Assembly (NCBI GenBank): GCA_028015205.1
Contig: CM051520.1
Location: 64,736,694 to 64,800,693, forward strand
DNA length: 64,000 bases
From: Mytilisepta virgata
Taxonomy: Eukaryota; Mollusca; Bivalvia; Mytilida; Mytilidae
Direction: 5' to 3'
This document shows, one piece after another, positions 12,320 through 24,186 of the stretch (positions are counted from its first letter, which is position 1; the number at the start of each line of letters is the position of its first letter). The notes beneath the pieces are model-generated. The model was not told the origin of the DNA, did no database searches, and saw only the letters and a list, made by a program, of their open reading frames with translations. Made by a program: the position numbers and the translations under genes.

Positions 12320-14804
12320 TTTTATACGACCGCAAAATTTTGCGGTCGTATATTGGTATGACGTTGGCGTCGTCGTCGCCGTCGTTGTCGTCGTCGTCTG
12401 CGTCGTCGTCCGTCGTCTGCGGCGTCGTCCGAAGACATTTGGTTTTCGCACTATAACTTTAGTATAAGTTAATAGAAATCTATGAAATTTAAACACAAGG
12501 TTTATGACCACAAAAGGAAGGTTGGGATTGATTTTGGGAGTTTTGGTCCCAACAGTTTAAGAATCAGGGGCCAAAAAAGGGCCCAATAAGCATTTTTCTA
12601 GGTTTTCGCACAATAACTCTAGTATAAGTAAATAGAAATCTATGAAATTTAAACACAAGGTTTATGACCACAAAAGGAAGGTTGGGATTGTTTTTGGGAG
12701 TTTTGGTCCCAACAGTTTAGGAATTAGGGGCTAAAAAAGGGCCAAAATAAGCATTTTTCTTGGTTTTTGCACAATAACTTTAATATAAGAAATTAGAAAT
12801 CTATGAAATTTAAACACAAGGTTTATGACCACAAAAGGAAGGTTGGGATTGATTTTTGGAGTTTTGGTCCCAACAGTTTAGGAATTAGGGGCCAAAAGGG
12901 TCCAAAATTAAACTTTGTTTGATTTCATTGAAAATTTAACTATTGGGGTTCTTTGATATGCCGAATCTAACCGTGCATTTAGGATCTTAATTTTTGGTCC
13001 CGTTTTCAAATGGGTCTACATTAAGGTCCAAAGGGTCCAAAATTAAACTTAGTTTGATTTTAACAAAAATTGAATTCTTTGGGTTCTTTGATATGCTGAA
13101 TCTAAACATGTACTTAGTTTTTTTATTATGGGCCCAGTTTTCAAGTTGGTCCAAATCGGGGTCCAAAATTAAACTTTGTTTGATTTCATCGAAAATTGAA
13201 CTATTGGGGTTCTTTGATATGCCGAATCTAACCGTGCATTTAGATTCTTAATTTTTGGTCCCGTTTTCAAATTGGTCTACATTAAGGTCCAAAGGGTCCA
13301 AAATTAAACTTAGTTTGATTTTAACAAAAATTGAATTCTTTGGGTTCTTTGATATGCTGAATCTAAACATGTACTTAGTTTTTTTATTATGGGCCCAGTT
13401 TTCAAGTTGGTCCAAATCGGGGTCCAAAATTAAACTTTGTTTGATTTCATCGAAAATTGAACAATTGAGGTTCTTTGATATGCCGAATCTAACCGTGCAT
13501 TTAGATTCTTAATTTTTGGTCCCGTTTTCAAATTGGTCTACATTAAGGTCCAAAGGGTCCAAAATTAAACTTAGTTCGATTTTAACAAAAATTGAATTCT
13601 TTGGGTTCTTTGATATGCTGAATCTAAACATGTACTTAGTTTTTTTATTATGGGCCGAGTTTTCAAGTTGGTCCAAATCGGGGTCCAAAATTAAAGCTAA
13701 AAAGGGGGTAAATTTTTTTTTTTTTTGGGGGGGGGGGCAATTCTCCACAGCATATTGTATTACACAAAAGCAAAAAATTGAATATAAATTCAAATCATAT
13801 GACCAATTCTAAGTTCTTTATTTCAGTTATTCTGTGTCAGAAACCTATTATGTGTCAAATATTTGAAGAAATTTTCAATTGCACAGTATTGCGCAATAGC
13901 AAGAAATTGATATGTGTGCCCTGTTATCAAAACTTTATTATTAACAAATTCCATTGGAAATTTGCCAATATAAAATGTGCTGATGAAGCTTTTTTGTTTA
14001 TCTTATCTAAACTGCTTTTAATATGTATATTTAAAATTTGCCATCCATGACTATGATGTCATTTTCTATTTTAATATGTTATGGTGTATTTAAATGGGCT
14101 GTTATGGTTGCAAAGTATAAAGAAATGGGGGGGGGGGGGTAAATGAGAAATTGGGGAGGGGGTAATTTTTTCTCATTTCATATTTCATAAATTAAAAAGA
14201 AAATTTCAAATTTTTTTTAGCAAAAAAAAGGGGGGGGGTTACAATAAATTTTATTGTTTTTTGTTTTTTTTTTTGGGAGGGGGGTCAATGTGCAACTTCA
14301 TAGTGTATTGCACAAAAGCTAAAAAAAGGGGTAAATTATTTTTTTTTTGGGGGGGGGGGCAATTCTCCACAGCATATTGTATTACACAAAAGCAAAAAAT
14401 TGAATATAAATTCAAATCATATGACCAATTTTAAGTTCTTTGATTTCAGTTATTCTGTGTCAGAAACCTATTATGTGTCAAATATTTGAAGAAATTTTCA
14501 ATTACACAGTATTGCGCAATAGCAAGAAATTGATATGTGTGCCCAATTTTAAATTTTAAATTGGTTATTTCTGATTTATATATAAAAACAAATAATACTG
14601 ATATGGTTTGAATAGGTAAATTAAAAATTTTTAAGTTCTTAGACAACATTCATTCTGTGTCAGAAACCTATGCTGTGTCAAATATTTATTCACAATCCAA
14701 ATTCAGTATTGTATCAAGCTTGAATGTTGTGTTCATAATTGCCCCAACTATTCAGGGTTCGACATCTGCGGTCGTATCTAGCTGCGCCCAGCGGAGCATT
14801 TTAT
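12320..14804 (+). mobile_element. Element A2: fullest copy, three 261-bp cores
   Basis: Perfect 28-bp palindrome at 12327-12354 (ATACGACCGCAAAA and its exact inverse), then an uninterrupted CGT/GTC microsatellite (12363-12430), three roughly 165-bp repeats from about 12442, and three 261-bp units starting at 12901, 13162 and 13423 and ending at 13683. Poly-T/poly-G runs follow, then the shared 3' end GACATCTGCGGTCGTATCTA through GCGGAGCATTTTATT. Because 261 is a multiple of three, in-frame repeated peptides appear in translation, each closed by stops; they are not genes. Confidence 0.82.
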
Positions 14805-14950
14805 TATTGGTTGCATATCCAAGAGCCACTAACTTGTGGCAGGGGAACTTGCAATTCTTGTCAGTTAAGAACATTGTCCAAAACATCCTGCCACGGGAAT
14901 TCTTTATACTTTGTTTTCATTGTACATATGTTGCAATAATATTATACAAT

Positions 14951-15083
14951 TATAGTCTCTTGTAGAGGTAGATATGAGTTTTAATAGACCTAAAAAATGA
15001 ATATTGACTGCCACGGAAGGCGAAGGTCAATATTAATTTTTTAGGTCTATTGAAACTCATATCGACCGATACAAAAGACTTTA
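14951..15083. repeat. Large imperfect palindrome (about 57-bp arms)
   Basis: The left arm, TCTCTTGTAGAGGTAGATATGAG through ATAGACCTAAAAAATGAATA, is mirrored by the right arm, TTAATTTTTTAGGTCTATTG through AAAAGACT, around an 18-bp loop containing CCACGGAAGGCGAAGG. It may be a foldback MITE. No target duplication recognised. Confidence 0.75.
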
Positions 15084-17271
15084 ATTGTTTTATTACATAA
15101 TTATCTGTTAATTTCATTATTTTAAATCTAGATTCTTTGATATTAATTACTCCCCACCCCCTAAAAACCATCTTCTTCATTAATTCCTATTTTTAATTCA
15201 AAAGTGGAATACCGGTAAATATACATGCATACAATTACAGAAGTAGTTGAAGGGGTTTTTCTAGGTTTGTCTTTTTTTTTTGCAAAATTACGAAATTTTA
15301 TATTACCAAAAAATATCATTTCGATAATCTAACTAAATGATTTATTTTCCATAAAAAATGCAAGGCTAAAAAATTGTTTACTCCGTTCATGCATGAAAAT
15401 ATATACGGGTGGACGTCAAACAAATGTCGTATATGATGAACGAAAAATGAAAAAAAATTGTGTACCAGCAATTTGCAGTTTAAACTATTTACACGAAAGA
15501 AACGAATATCTCAAACAAAAATACGAAAACAAGTGAAATAAAAGACTGCAAAAACATTACACGGAAATAACTTGGAATGTACCACCACCCCAATTTAGCT
15601 CATCTTGGTTTACGTCTAAGACCGTTCTTTCAGTCTTACATTTTTTCTGTTATTCAAAGCACTGTCAATACAACAAATCTCGTTGGATGGTGAATGAAAT
15701 TAAATTGATTCTGATTGGATGACTTGAAAAAGAACAGTGTGATTGCCACATGATTGAAATCAAACTGAAAGCGAAAGTGAAAGGGAATCAGTATGGTTTT
15801 TAATCAAACAATGTAAAAATAAACGGAATAATTAGATTATCTCAATAAAATCATTACGTACGAAAATATAATACATTTGTAAACTTTTTTAAAGATTTTT
15901 TATTATTTTATTCAAATTTTTTGCAGTGGGCAGTATGAATTTTGTGTGAATTTTTGTGGCATTTTAATATAGATGAAATTGGATTTCTTTTTTATTACGC
16001 TATTTGTTTGATTCAAATAGTCAACCCCACGCTCTATTCCTCCGCAAGGTTACCAAATCATGGTTTTACCTGCCTCACATAACTATATATTTTGTTATTG
16101 ATTATATGCTTTCACTGTGAAAATTATAAAATTCAATCTAAAGGATATTTTTCTTTCAAATTGTTACATTTTATTTTCTACAACTTTTTTGTTATGTTTT
16201 TAAGGTTTCCGGGACATATTGAAGACATGTATTGCTAAATGTATATTATTAGAATACAATGTATGATATTAATCTTGTATTATGCACTTCATTACCTTGT
16301 TTTGTTGATAATCAACTTGTTTGGGTGTGATTTTTAAACATTTTTATTATGACTCCCTGATATCCTACACTAGTTCACCTGTCCCATAGATACATAAGCA
16401 AAGTTAGTTTTAAAAAGCAGGTCAATCTTCCGCAATGAGCCATATTTCTAAAAGGTTTTTAAACAGGGTTGTTGAAGGGGAATAGTCCAAGATTTATCTG
16501 ACATTAAATAGCATTTAGGAGTTTTACATCAGAACAAACTTCTATATCTAACTGGGGAATATTGCAAACAATATTTATCAATGTTTTTCAAAAATTTCAA
16601 ATTCATTTTCTGCCAAAAAAGCCTTGAAGGATTTACTACGGTTATCGTTTGAATAATTATTTCCCAAAATTATTATCATCAGATTGAGGAGTGAAGCATA
16701 TGAGGCTTTCTTGATAGAAAATAAATGTATTAGTTGTAAAATACTGATATGTGCCAATTCTAGACCGAATATATAAAGTGCTCTGACATTCACTGCCCCA
16801 GTCAGTGCTAAAACAGGGAGTTTGATATTAAAGGACTCTCTTGGACTAGAGGGGGAACTGTACAACCATATTCTCATTCATCATTTTTTAAGTTTCTTTG
16901 GTGAAACTCTTTCAGTTGTCATTTGGTGAAGGATTATGTTATTTTTTAGTGTAAAGTATATTTTCATATGAATAACGTGTTATTTGATAATATTTTCAGT
17001 CACATTGAATGAAAGCTATTTTATTTAACATTGCCATAAAAAAAAAACATTTGTATGAATACGATCAAGACTGGTTCCAGGACACCAATAGAAAGCAGAT
17101 CACACAATTTGTAAATGAGATGTCCGTTTAAGAAAATGTTTTCCAAATTTTTCACTATTTTAGTACATTCAAAATAAGATTGGTATCAAAACAGAGAAAG
17201 GGGCCAATTTGCCAATAGTTTTCATTCAAACATGTTGATGTTTTGGTTGTAAATCACTGATACATGTATAT
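15084..17271. other. Intergenic, nothing specific
   Basis: AT-rich sequence with short unsupported open frames only. No splice-bounded homology and no RNA gene recognised. Confidence 0.5.
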
Positions 17272-17480
17272 ACTGTGGATTCATTAATATTCGTTGTATA
17301 CCAATTTTCGTGGTTTTTGTGGGTCCCAGTAAACCACGAATTTAAATATCCAACGAAAAATAATATTTTTCCTCTTGTTTAAATGCACTGAAGTTTGAAA
17401 CCACCGAGTTTTGAACAATTGCGTTTTTACAGCATGTACTTGAATTCTGACATATGATGAGTTAGCTATATCCACAGAGG
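17272..17480 (+). repeat. Fragment of an ACTGTGGATTCATT repeat
   Basis: Starts ACTGTGGATTCATTAATATT and contains TATACCAATTTTCGTGG and AAACCACGAATTT. A related piece lies inverted at 20968-21058. The two share the end ACTGTGGATTCATT and the CCAATTTTCGTGG block, so they are copies of one short interspersed DNA element. Confidence 0.55.
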
Positions 17481-17516
17481 ATACAGTGTTTCATGTAATT
17501 TTGTCTTTGGTAACAT

Positions 17517-18455
17517 TAGTCCAGTCAAACTAAGTTTTAACCTCAAACTAATTGCAACAGAAAATGTTTTAATTCTAATCTACAGCATTAAGCCCCAAAT
17601 ATACACAGAAAAAAGTCCCATAAAATCTAACTTCAGGAAAACTCAAAATCAGCATTTTTAATTTCCTATGGAAATTAACATTGGAAAGGGGAGATAACTC
17701 TGCAAAAATTAGTCTTTTTTGTCAGATTTTGGTTGATTTTTTTAAAATTCATGTAAAGTATGATACTTTGATGGGGTTATAAGTTCATATTTGACTATAT
17801 TATATAATCTTCTGCTCATGAAATATACAAAACCGAAGTGTTATGGGTATTTTTATTTTTTTTCACATTTTTCATTAAAGAAATTGCAAATTTGTGGCTT
17901 TGTGACCATTTTGAAAAAATATTGTGAAAATTTGGTACTGTTTATATCTGTAAATTATATTTGTTCAGCATCTACCTTGTTTAAATAAACTTTAAACCAC
18001 AAAAAGAAGAATATGTGCGTAATCATTTTTATTAAATTTGAGATTCTTTACCTTGACATGTTGAAAAATTTAATAAATGGTTAACTAATGAATTACGAAA
18101 TCTAGGTTGTAGCTTGATAAAAGATATGAAAACACCTTTAGAGTTTTTTATTATACTCTAAAGATGGATAAAATATGAAGAATCAATACATTCTGCTGAA
18201 TAGAAGCGGTAAAGTTATAATTTTGTATCAATTTTTATTGATATTTCTGCCTTTTTTGCAGAGTTATCTCCCATTTTCAATGCAAATCTCCATAGGAATT
18301 TTAAAATCGTGATGTTTTAGTCTTCCACAAGTTAGATTTTGTTAGACTTTTTTCTGTGTATATTTGGGGTATAATGCTAAAGATTAAAACTTAAAAATCT
18401 TCTTTTGCAATTACTTTAAGGTTAGGGTCAAATTTATGCTAGATTGACTGGACTA
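17517..18455. mobile_element. DNA element with long (about 200 bp) terminal inverted repeats
   Basis: The left end TAGTCCAGTCAAACTAAG is mirrored by the right end ending TTGACTGGACTA. Shared inner blocks include CCCCAAATATACACAGAAAA and GGGAGATAACTCTGCAAAAA. Arms are about 17517-17715 and 18243-18455; the spacer is AT-rich and non-coding. CAT flanks both ends (17514-17516 and 18456-18458), a possible 3-bp duplication. Confidence 0.75.
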
Positions 18456-18961
18456 CATATAAACGCTCAAACAATTTTCTTTAAAAAGATTTTGACTGTG
18501 TAAATTGTCGCGGAATTCACTTCCGTTTTTTTTTTTATTCAAACATTCAAGAAAAATCTTAATCCTAAGTAGACCTAAACAATACAGACTTTCTCATAAA
18601 TTACAGTAAAAACATCTTGTCAAAAGATAATAAAGCAGAAATTATTGATCTTAATCGGATTAAAAATATGTATGTATATGCCCCGAGGTATTTGGTGACA
18701 AGTGATTGCAATTTTGTCAATATATATTTCACACCTAATTAATAAGTAAATATTTACGGATTTTGTTAATCTTGTTAAATTCATGACAAGCTTTAATTGT
18801 TCCATTACAAATTTATAGAATCTGTTTGTTAGACTTTTGTTTAATGAGCACTTTAAATCAGTACTTTACTGTACAATACCAAGTCTGATCGGCACGTTTT
18901 GTCGCAGTATTGTCATGATATCTGATGTGCCAAGAGACGAATTTAAGTATTTCAACATCTT

Positions 18962-20395
18962 TTTATCTTGTCTGTCGTCAGCGTCGTCGTCCGAAGACAT
19001 TTGGTTTTCGCACTATAACTTTAGTATAAGTTAATAGAAATCTATGAAATTTAAACACAAGGTTTATGACCACAAAAGGAAGGTTGGGATTGATTTTGGG
19101 AGTTTTGGTCCCAACAGTTTAAGAATCAGGGGCCAAAAAAGGGCCCAATAAGCATTTTTCTTGGTTTTCGCACAATAACTCTTGTATAAGTAAATAGAAA
19201 TCTATGAAATTTGAACACAAGGTCTATGACCACAAAAGGAAGGTTGGGATTGTTTTTGGGAGTTTTGGTCCCAACAGTTTAGGAATTAGGGGCTAAAAAA
19301 GGGCCAAAATAAGCATTTTTCTTGGTTTTTGCACAATAACTTTAGTATAAGTAAATAGAAATCTATGAAATTTAAACACAAGGTTTATGACCACAAAAGG
19401 AAGGTTGGGATTGATTTTTGGAGTTTTGGTCCCAACAGTTTAGGAATTAGGGGCCAAAAGGATCCAAAATTAAACTTTGTTTGATTTCATTGAAAATTTA
19501 ACTATTGGGGTTCTTTGATATGCCGAATCTAACCGTGCATTTAGATTCTTAATTTTTGGTCCCGTTTTCAAATTGGTCTACATTAAGGTCCAAAGGGTCC
19601 AAAATTAAACTTAGTTTGATTTTAACAAAAATTGAATTCTTGGGGTTCTTTGATATGCTGAATCTAAACATGTACTTAGTTTTTTTATTATGGGCCCAGT
19701 TTTCAAGTTGGTCCAAATCGGGGTCCAAAATTAAAGCTAAAAAGGGGGTAAATTATTTTTTTTTTTGGGGGGGGGGCAATTCTCCACAGCATATTGTATT
19801 ACACAAGAAGCAAAAAATTGAATATAAATTCAAATCATATGACCAATTCTAAGTTCTTTATTTCAGTTATTCTGCGTCAGAAACCTATTATGTGTCAAAT
19901 ATTTGAAGAAATTTTCAATTACACAGTATTGCGCAATAGCAAGAAATTGATATGTGTGCCCTGTTATCAAAACTTTATTATTAACAAATTCCATTGGAAA
20001 TTTGCCAATAACTCTAATGAACTTCATTGGAAATTTGCCAATATAATATGTGCTGATGAAGCTTTTTTGTTTATCTTATCTAAACTGCTTTTAAATTATG
20101 TATATTTAAAATTTGCCATCCATGACTATGATGTCATTTTCTATTTTAATATGTTATGGTGTATTTAAATGGGCTGTTATGGTTGCAAAGTATAAAGAAA
20201 TGGGGGGGGGGGGTAAATGATAAATTGGGGAGGGGGTAATTTTTTCTCATTTCATATTTCATAAATTAAAAAGAAAATTTCAAATTTTTTTAGCAAAAAA
20301 AGGGGGGTTACAATAAATTTTTTTTTTTTTTTGGAGGGGGGGGTCAATGTGCAACTTCATAGTGTATTGCACAAAAGCTAAAAAAAGGGGTAAAT

Positions 20396-20429
<34 letters not shown>

Positions 20430-20959
20430 GGGGGGGGGGGGGCAATTCTCCACAGCATATTGTATTGCACAAGAAGCAAAAAATTGAATATAAATTCAAA
20501 TCATATGACCAATTTTAAGTTCTTTGATTTCAGTTATTCTGTGTCAGAAACCTATTATGTGTCAAATATTTGAAGAAATTTTCAATTACACAGCGCTGTG
20601 GTATGGCTGCAATACTGCCCTTACGGCGTTAAACAGCAATCAATCAATCAATCAATTACACAGTATTGCGCAATAGCAAGAAATTGATATGTGTGCCCAA
20701 TTTTAAATTTTAAATTGGTTATTTCTGATTTATATATAAAAACAAATAATACTGATATGGTTTGAATAGGTAAATTAAAAATTTTTAAGTTCTTAGACAA
20801 CATTCATTCTGTGTCAGAAACCTATGCTGTGTCAAATATTTATTCACAATCCAAATTCAGTATTGTATCAAGCTTGAATGTTGTGTTCATAATTGCCCCA
20901 ACTATTCAGGGTTCGACATCTGCGGTCGTATCTAGCTGCGCCCAGCGGAGCATTTTATT
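18962..20959 (+). mobile_element. Element A3: 5'-truncated copy with one 261-bp core
   Basis: It lacks the 5' palindrome; similarity starts at the GTC/CGT tract (about 18974). Three roughly 165-bp repeats are followed by a single 261-bp unit (19463-19723). Homopolymers include 31 T followed by 14 G at 20398-20442. The same 3' end as A1 and A2 closes at 20959. A SINE fragment interrupts it at 20594. Confidence 0.8.
20594..20652 (+). mobile_element. 5'-truncated SINE inserted in element A3
   Basis: A 59-bp insert ending GGCGTTAAACAGCAATCAAT and further ATCA repeats, absent from A1 and A2. It is flanked by the 11-bp duplication CAATTACACAG (20583-20593 and 20653-20663), the mark of target-primed retroposition. 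Confidence 0.85.
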
Positions 20960-20967
20960 TTTCTAGC

Positions 20968-21058
20968 CAGCAATCCACGAATTTAGGTATCCCACGAAAT
21001 GCCTTTTTTCCTCTATCCACGAAAATTGGTATCCACGAAAATAAATGAATCCACAGTA
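20968..21058 (-). repeat. Inverted fragment of the ACTGTGGATTCATT repeat
   Basis: Its inverse reads ACTGTGGATTCATTTATTTT then CGTGGATACCAATTTTCGTGG, matching the start of 17272-17480. It sits directly 3' of element A3. Confidence 0.55.
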
Positions 21059-21207
21059 TGTAAATTGTAATGTAAAATGAAGTACCCTTTCCTGCTTGAT
21101 TAAATTAGCTTCATTTGAAAGAAAAAAGTGTTTTCTCTTTCTAGTCATTCTGGTAATTTTTGTGCAATGCCTGGTAAAATTGTGTAATGTTGTTGAAATC
21201 ATAAATT

Positions 21208-21856
21208 TGAGAAAAAAAGATGACAGTCTTTGAATATGTTTAAATTGACAAATGAAAAACTTTTACCAGTCTTTGAGATAAATCAAAAAAACAAATTAAC
21301 AATTTTAATGGTTAACAGGGTATTTGTCCTTAGTATTTTGTTATTAATTTTAATTCACTGTTATTACTAATTTGCAATAAGAATATGTTTATGTTTATTT
21401 TAATTTAATGTTTAGTATTTATATCAAATATATACAATAAATTATTATTAAATTGTCCTTCATTCGTCCATTATACAAAATATCTAGCATTTTAATGTCT
21501 TTCTTGTACAACCATTGAAAACAATATTATTTGAGAAAAAAAAAATGAGTCTTTGAATATGTTTAGGTATACAAATGAAAAACTTTTACTAGACTTTGAG
21601 ATAAATCAAAAAGCAAATTAACAATTTTAATGGTTAACAGGGTTTTTGTTCTTAGTATTTTGTTATAAATTTTAATTCACTGTTATTACTTATTTGCAAT
21701 AAGAATATGTTTATGTTTATTTTAATGTAAGGTTTAGTATTTACACGTATATCAAATATATACAATAAATTATTAATAAATTGTTCTTCATTCATCCATT
21801 ATACAAAATATCTAGCATTTTAATGTCTTTCTTGTACAACCATTGAAAACAATATT
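21208..21856. repeat. Direct duplication, two copies of about 325 bp
   Basis: Copy one, from about 21208 (TTTGAGAAAAAAAGATGACA), recurs from about 21533. Shared landmarks are GACTTTGAGATAAATCAAAA (with small changes), TTAACAATTTTAATGGTTAA, and TTTCTTGTACAACCATTGAA at both ends. Copies differ by a few substitutions and short indels. Confidence 0.8.
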
Positions 21857-22291
21857 AATAATTTTTAAATTAAATTTCTCTTTTAATTTAAAAGTCACAA
21901 AAATATTTAAATATGTGAATTAGGATGTTTGAAGAGCAACATATTTATTTTGGTGTGGGTTTATATATACATACCATATATCATGTTTATTTATAATCGA
22001 GATTTACACAAGTTACCATTTGAAATTTGTTTTGTTAAGGGTTTTATTTAATAAAAAAATAATTTACTTTCAAAATTTGTTGATTTCTATATCATTTTAA
22101 CTTTGAAAATTGTTATGAATGATCGTTTCCAGAAAGTCCCGAAGAATTGTTACTTTGGTGCTGATTGGAAATCAAAGATTTGACTTGAATATGAACCTTT
22201 TAAAAAGGGGTTTTCTGATTGATAATCTTTTCTCGAAAGACTTGTCCTGTGAGACTGAAATTTGTCACAAGTGCTATCAAAGAGTTACCGG

Positions 22292-23690
22292 TATTACTTT
22301 ATTACCGATTGGTAATCCAAGATAACTGACACTGCAACTGGACCATAGGTGTTAATCTTTTATGATTATGTCCACTGAAATGAGATTTTAACTTAAATGA
22401 CAAATAAATTGATACAGGTTCCTTGGAGCCTCTTGTTTGTTTTTGCTTTCTAGAAGCTTTTTCATTTGATCATTATCAAATAAAGCTGCACTATAATGTT
22501 ATTTGTTGGATAAAAGACAGAGTGAGTCTCTACAATTTTCTTTCTGAAAAATATCTTTAGTTTGCCTCAGTCCATTCAAACTAAATTTGATATGTTGTCT
22601 CTACAATTTTCTTTCTGAACAATATCTTTAGTATTACTTTATTACCGATTGGTAATCCAAGATAACTGACACTGCAACTGGACCATAGGTGTTACTCTTT
22701 TATGATTATGTCCACTGAAATGAGATTTTAACTTAAATGACAAATAAATTGATACAGGTTCCTTGGAGCCTCTTGTTTGTTTTTGCTTCTAGAAGCTTTT
22801 TCATTTGATCATTATCAAATAAAGCTGCACTATAATGTTATTTGTTGGATAAAAGACAGAGTGAGTCTCTACAATTTTCTTTCTGAACAATATCTTTAGT
22901 TTGCCTCAATCCATTCAAACTAAATTTGATATGTTGTCTCTACAATTTTCTTTCTGAACAATATCTTTAGTATTACTTTATTACCGATTGGTAATCCAAG
23001 ATAACTGACACTGCAACTGGACCATAGGTGTTACTCTTTTATGATTATGTCCACTGAAATGAGATTTTAACTTAAATGACAAATAAATTGATACAGGTTC
23101 CTTGGAGCCTCTTGTTTGTTTTTGCTTTCTAGAAGCTTTTTCATTTGATCATTATCAAATAAAGCTGCACTATAATGTTATTTGTTGGATAAAAGACAGA
23201 GTGAGTCTCTACAATTTTCTTTCTGAACAATATCTTTAGTTTGCCTCAGTCCATTCAAACTAAATTTGATATGTTGTCTCTACAATTTTCTTTCTGAACA
23301 ATATCTTTAGTATTACTTTATTACCGATTGGTAATCCAAGATAACTGACACTGCAACTGGACCATAGGTGTTACTCTTTTATGATTATGTCCACTGAAAT
23401 GAGATTTTAACTTAATGACAAATAAATTGATACAGGTTCCTTGGAGCCTCTTGTTTGTTTTTGCTTTCTAGAAGCTTTTTCATTTGATCATTATCAAATA
23501 AAGCTGCACTATAATGTTATTTGTTGGATAAAAGACAGAGTGAGTCTCTACAATTTTCTTTCTGAACAATATCTTTAGTTTGCCTCAGTCCATTCAAACT
23601 AAATTTGATATGTTGTCTCTACAATTTTCTTTCTGAACAATATCTTTAGTTTGCCTCAGTCCATTCAAACTAAATTTGATATGTTGTTAG
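22292..23690. repeat. Satellite-like array: four units of about 340 bp
   Basis: Units start with TATTACTTTATTACCGATTG at 22292, 22632, 22971 and 23311 (spacing 340, 339, 340) and are nearly identical, so the array is young. Each unit holds two copies of TCTACAATTTTCTTTCTGAA and, inverted, the 5' end of the B family (GATACAGGTTCCTTGGAGCC then TCTTGTTT). A partial fifth unit closes the array. Confidence 0.88.
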
Positions 23691-24186
23691 ACTATATGAG
23701 ACTCTGAATCCTTATAATTCTGGTGAGAATAAGTGGCAGTTTTGGTGAAAAAAACACTTTTAGAATTGGCAATACCTTTAGAATGGCTGCTGATTTCCAC
23801 CAAACTTCAGCATGTTGTAAAGAAGTCAGTATCTTTCAATGTCAATCCAGTGCATTGTTTTGGGAGAGAGAAAAATTTCTTAAAAAAAGATCAAAGATTT
23901 TGAGAATTTACTTACAAACCTAGATCTTGGAAAACCTTTTGTTGGATGGGTTCAATGCTTATTATAGACTTTATATCATGTTTTCTTTTAATTCATTGCA
24001 ACATATCTCTTCTCAGGTTCAAATGTTTCTTTTTTCTAAATTTGGGAGCTCCTCTTTAGACTTATTTTAATCAATATTTATGCATCATTTACATTTCATC
24101 AGAGGAGGGGATCTACAATTATATACATGTATTACAAATCCAGTGCTCAGGAAAACATAATATTAAGAATGGTGGAAAACAAACCA
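23691..24186. other. Intergenic, nothing specific
   Basis: Short AT-rich stretch between the satellite-like array and element B4. No supported feature. Confidence 0.45.

Noticed and set aside
12259..12511. Open frames rich in Ser/Val or Arg/Thr
   Set aside because: Translation of the CGT/GTC microsatellite in both strands.
12994..13812. Repeated open frames with MVPFSNWSTLRSKGSKIK-type peptides
   Set aside because: They come from the 261-bp cores of element A2 (87 codons per unit); each is closed by a stop, and A1 and A3 show the same frames at the same place.
22292..23690. CRISPR-like array
   Set aside because: The whole 340-bp unit is repeated with no variable spacers; a eukaryotic satellite.
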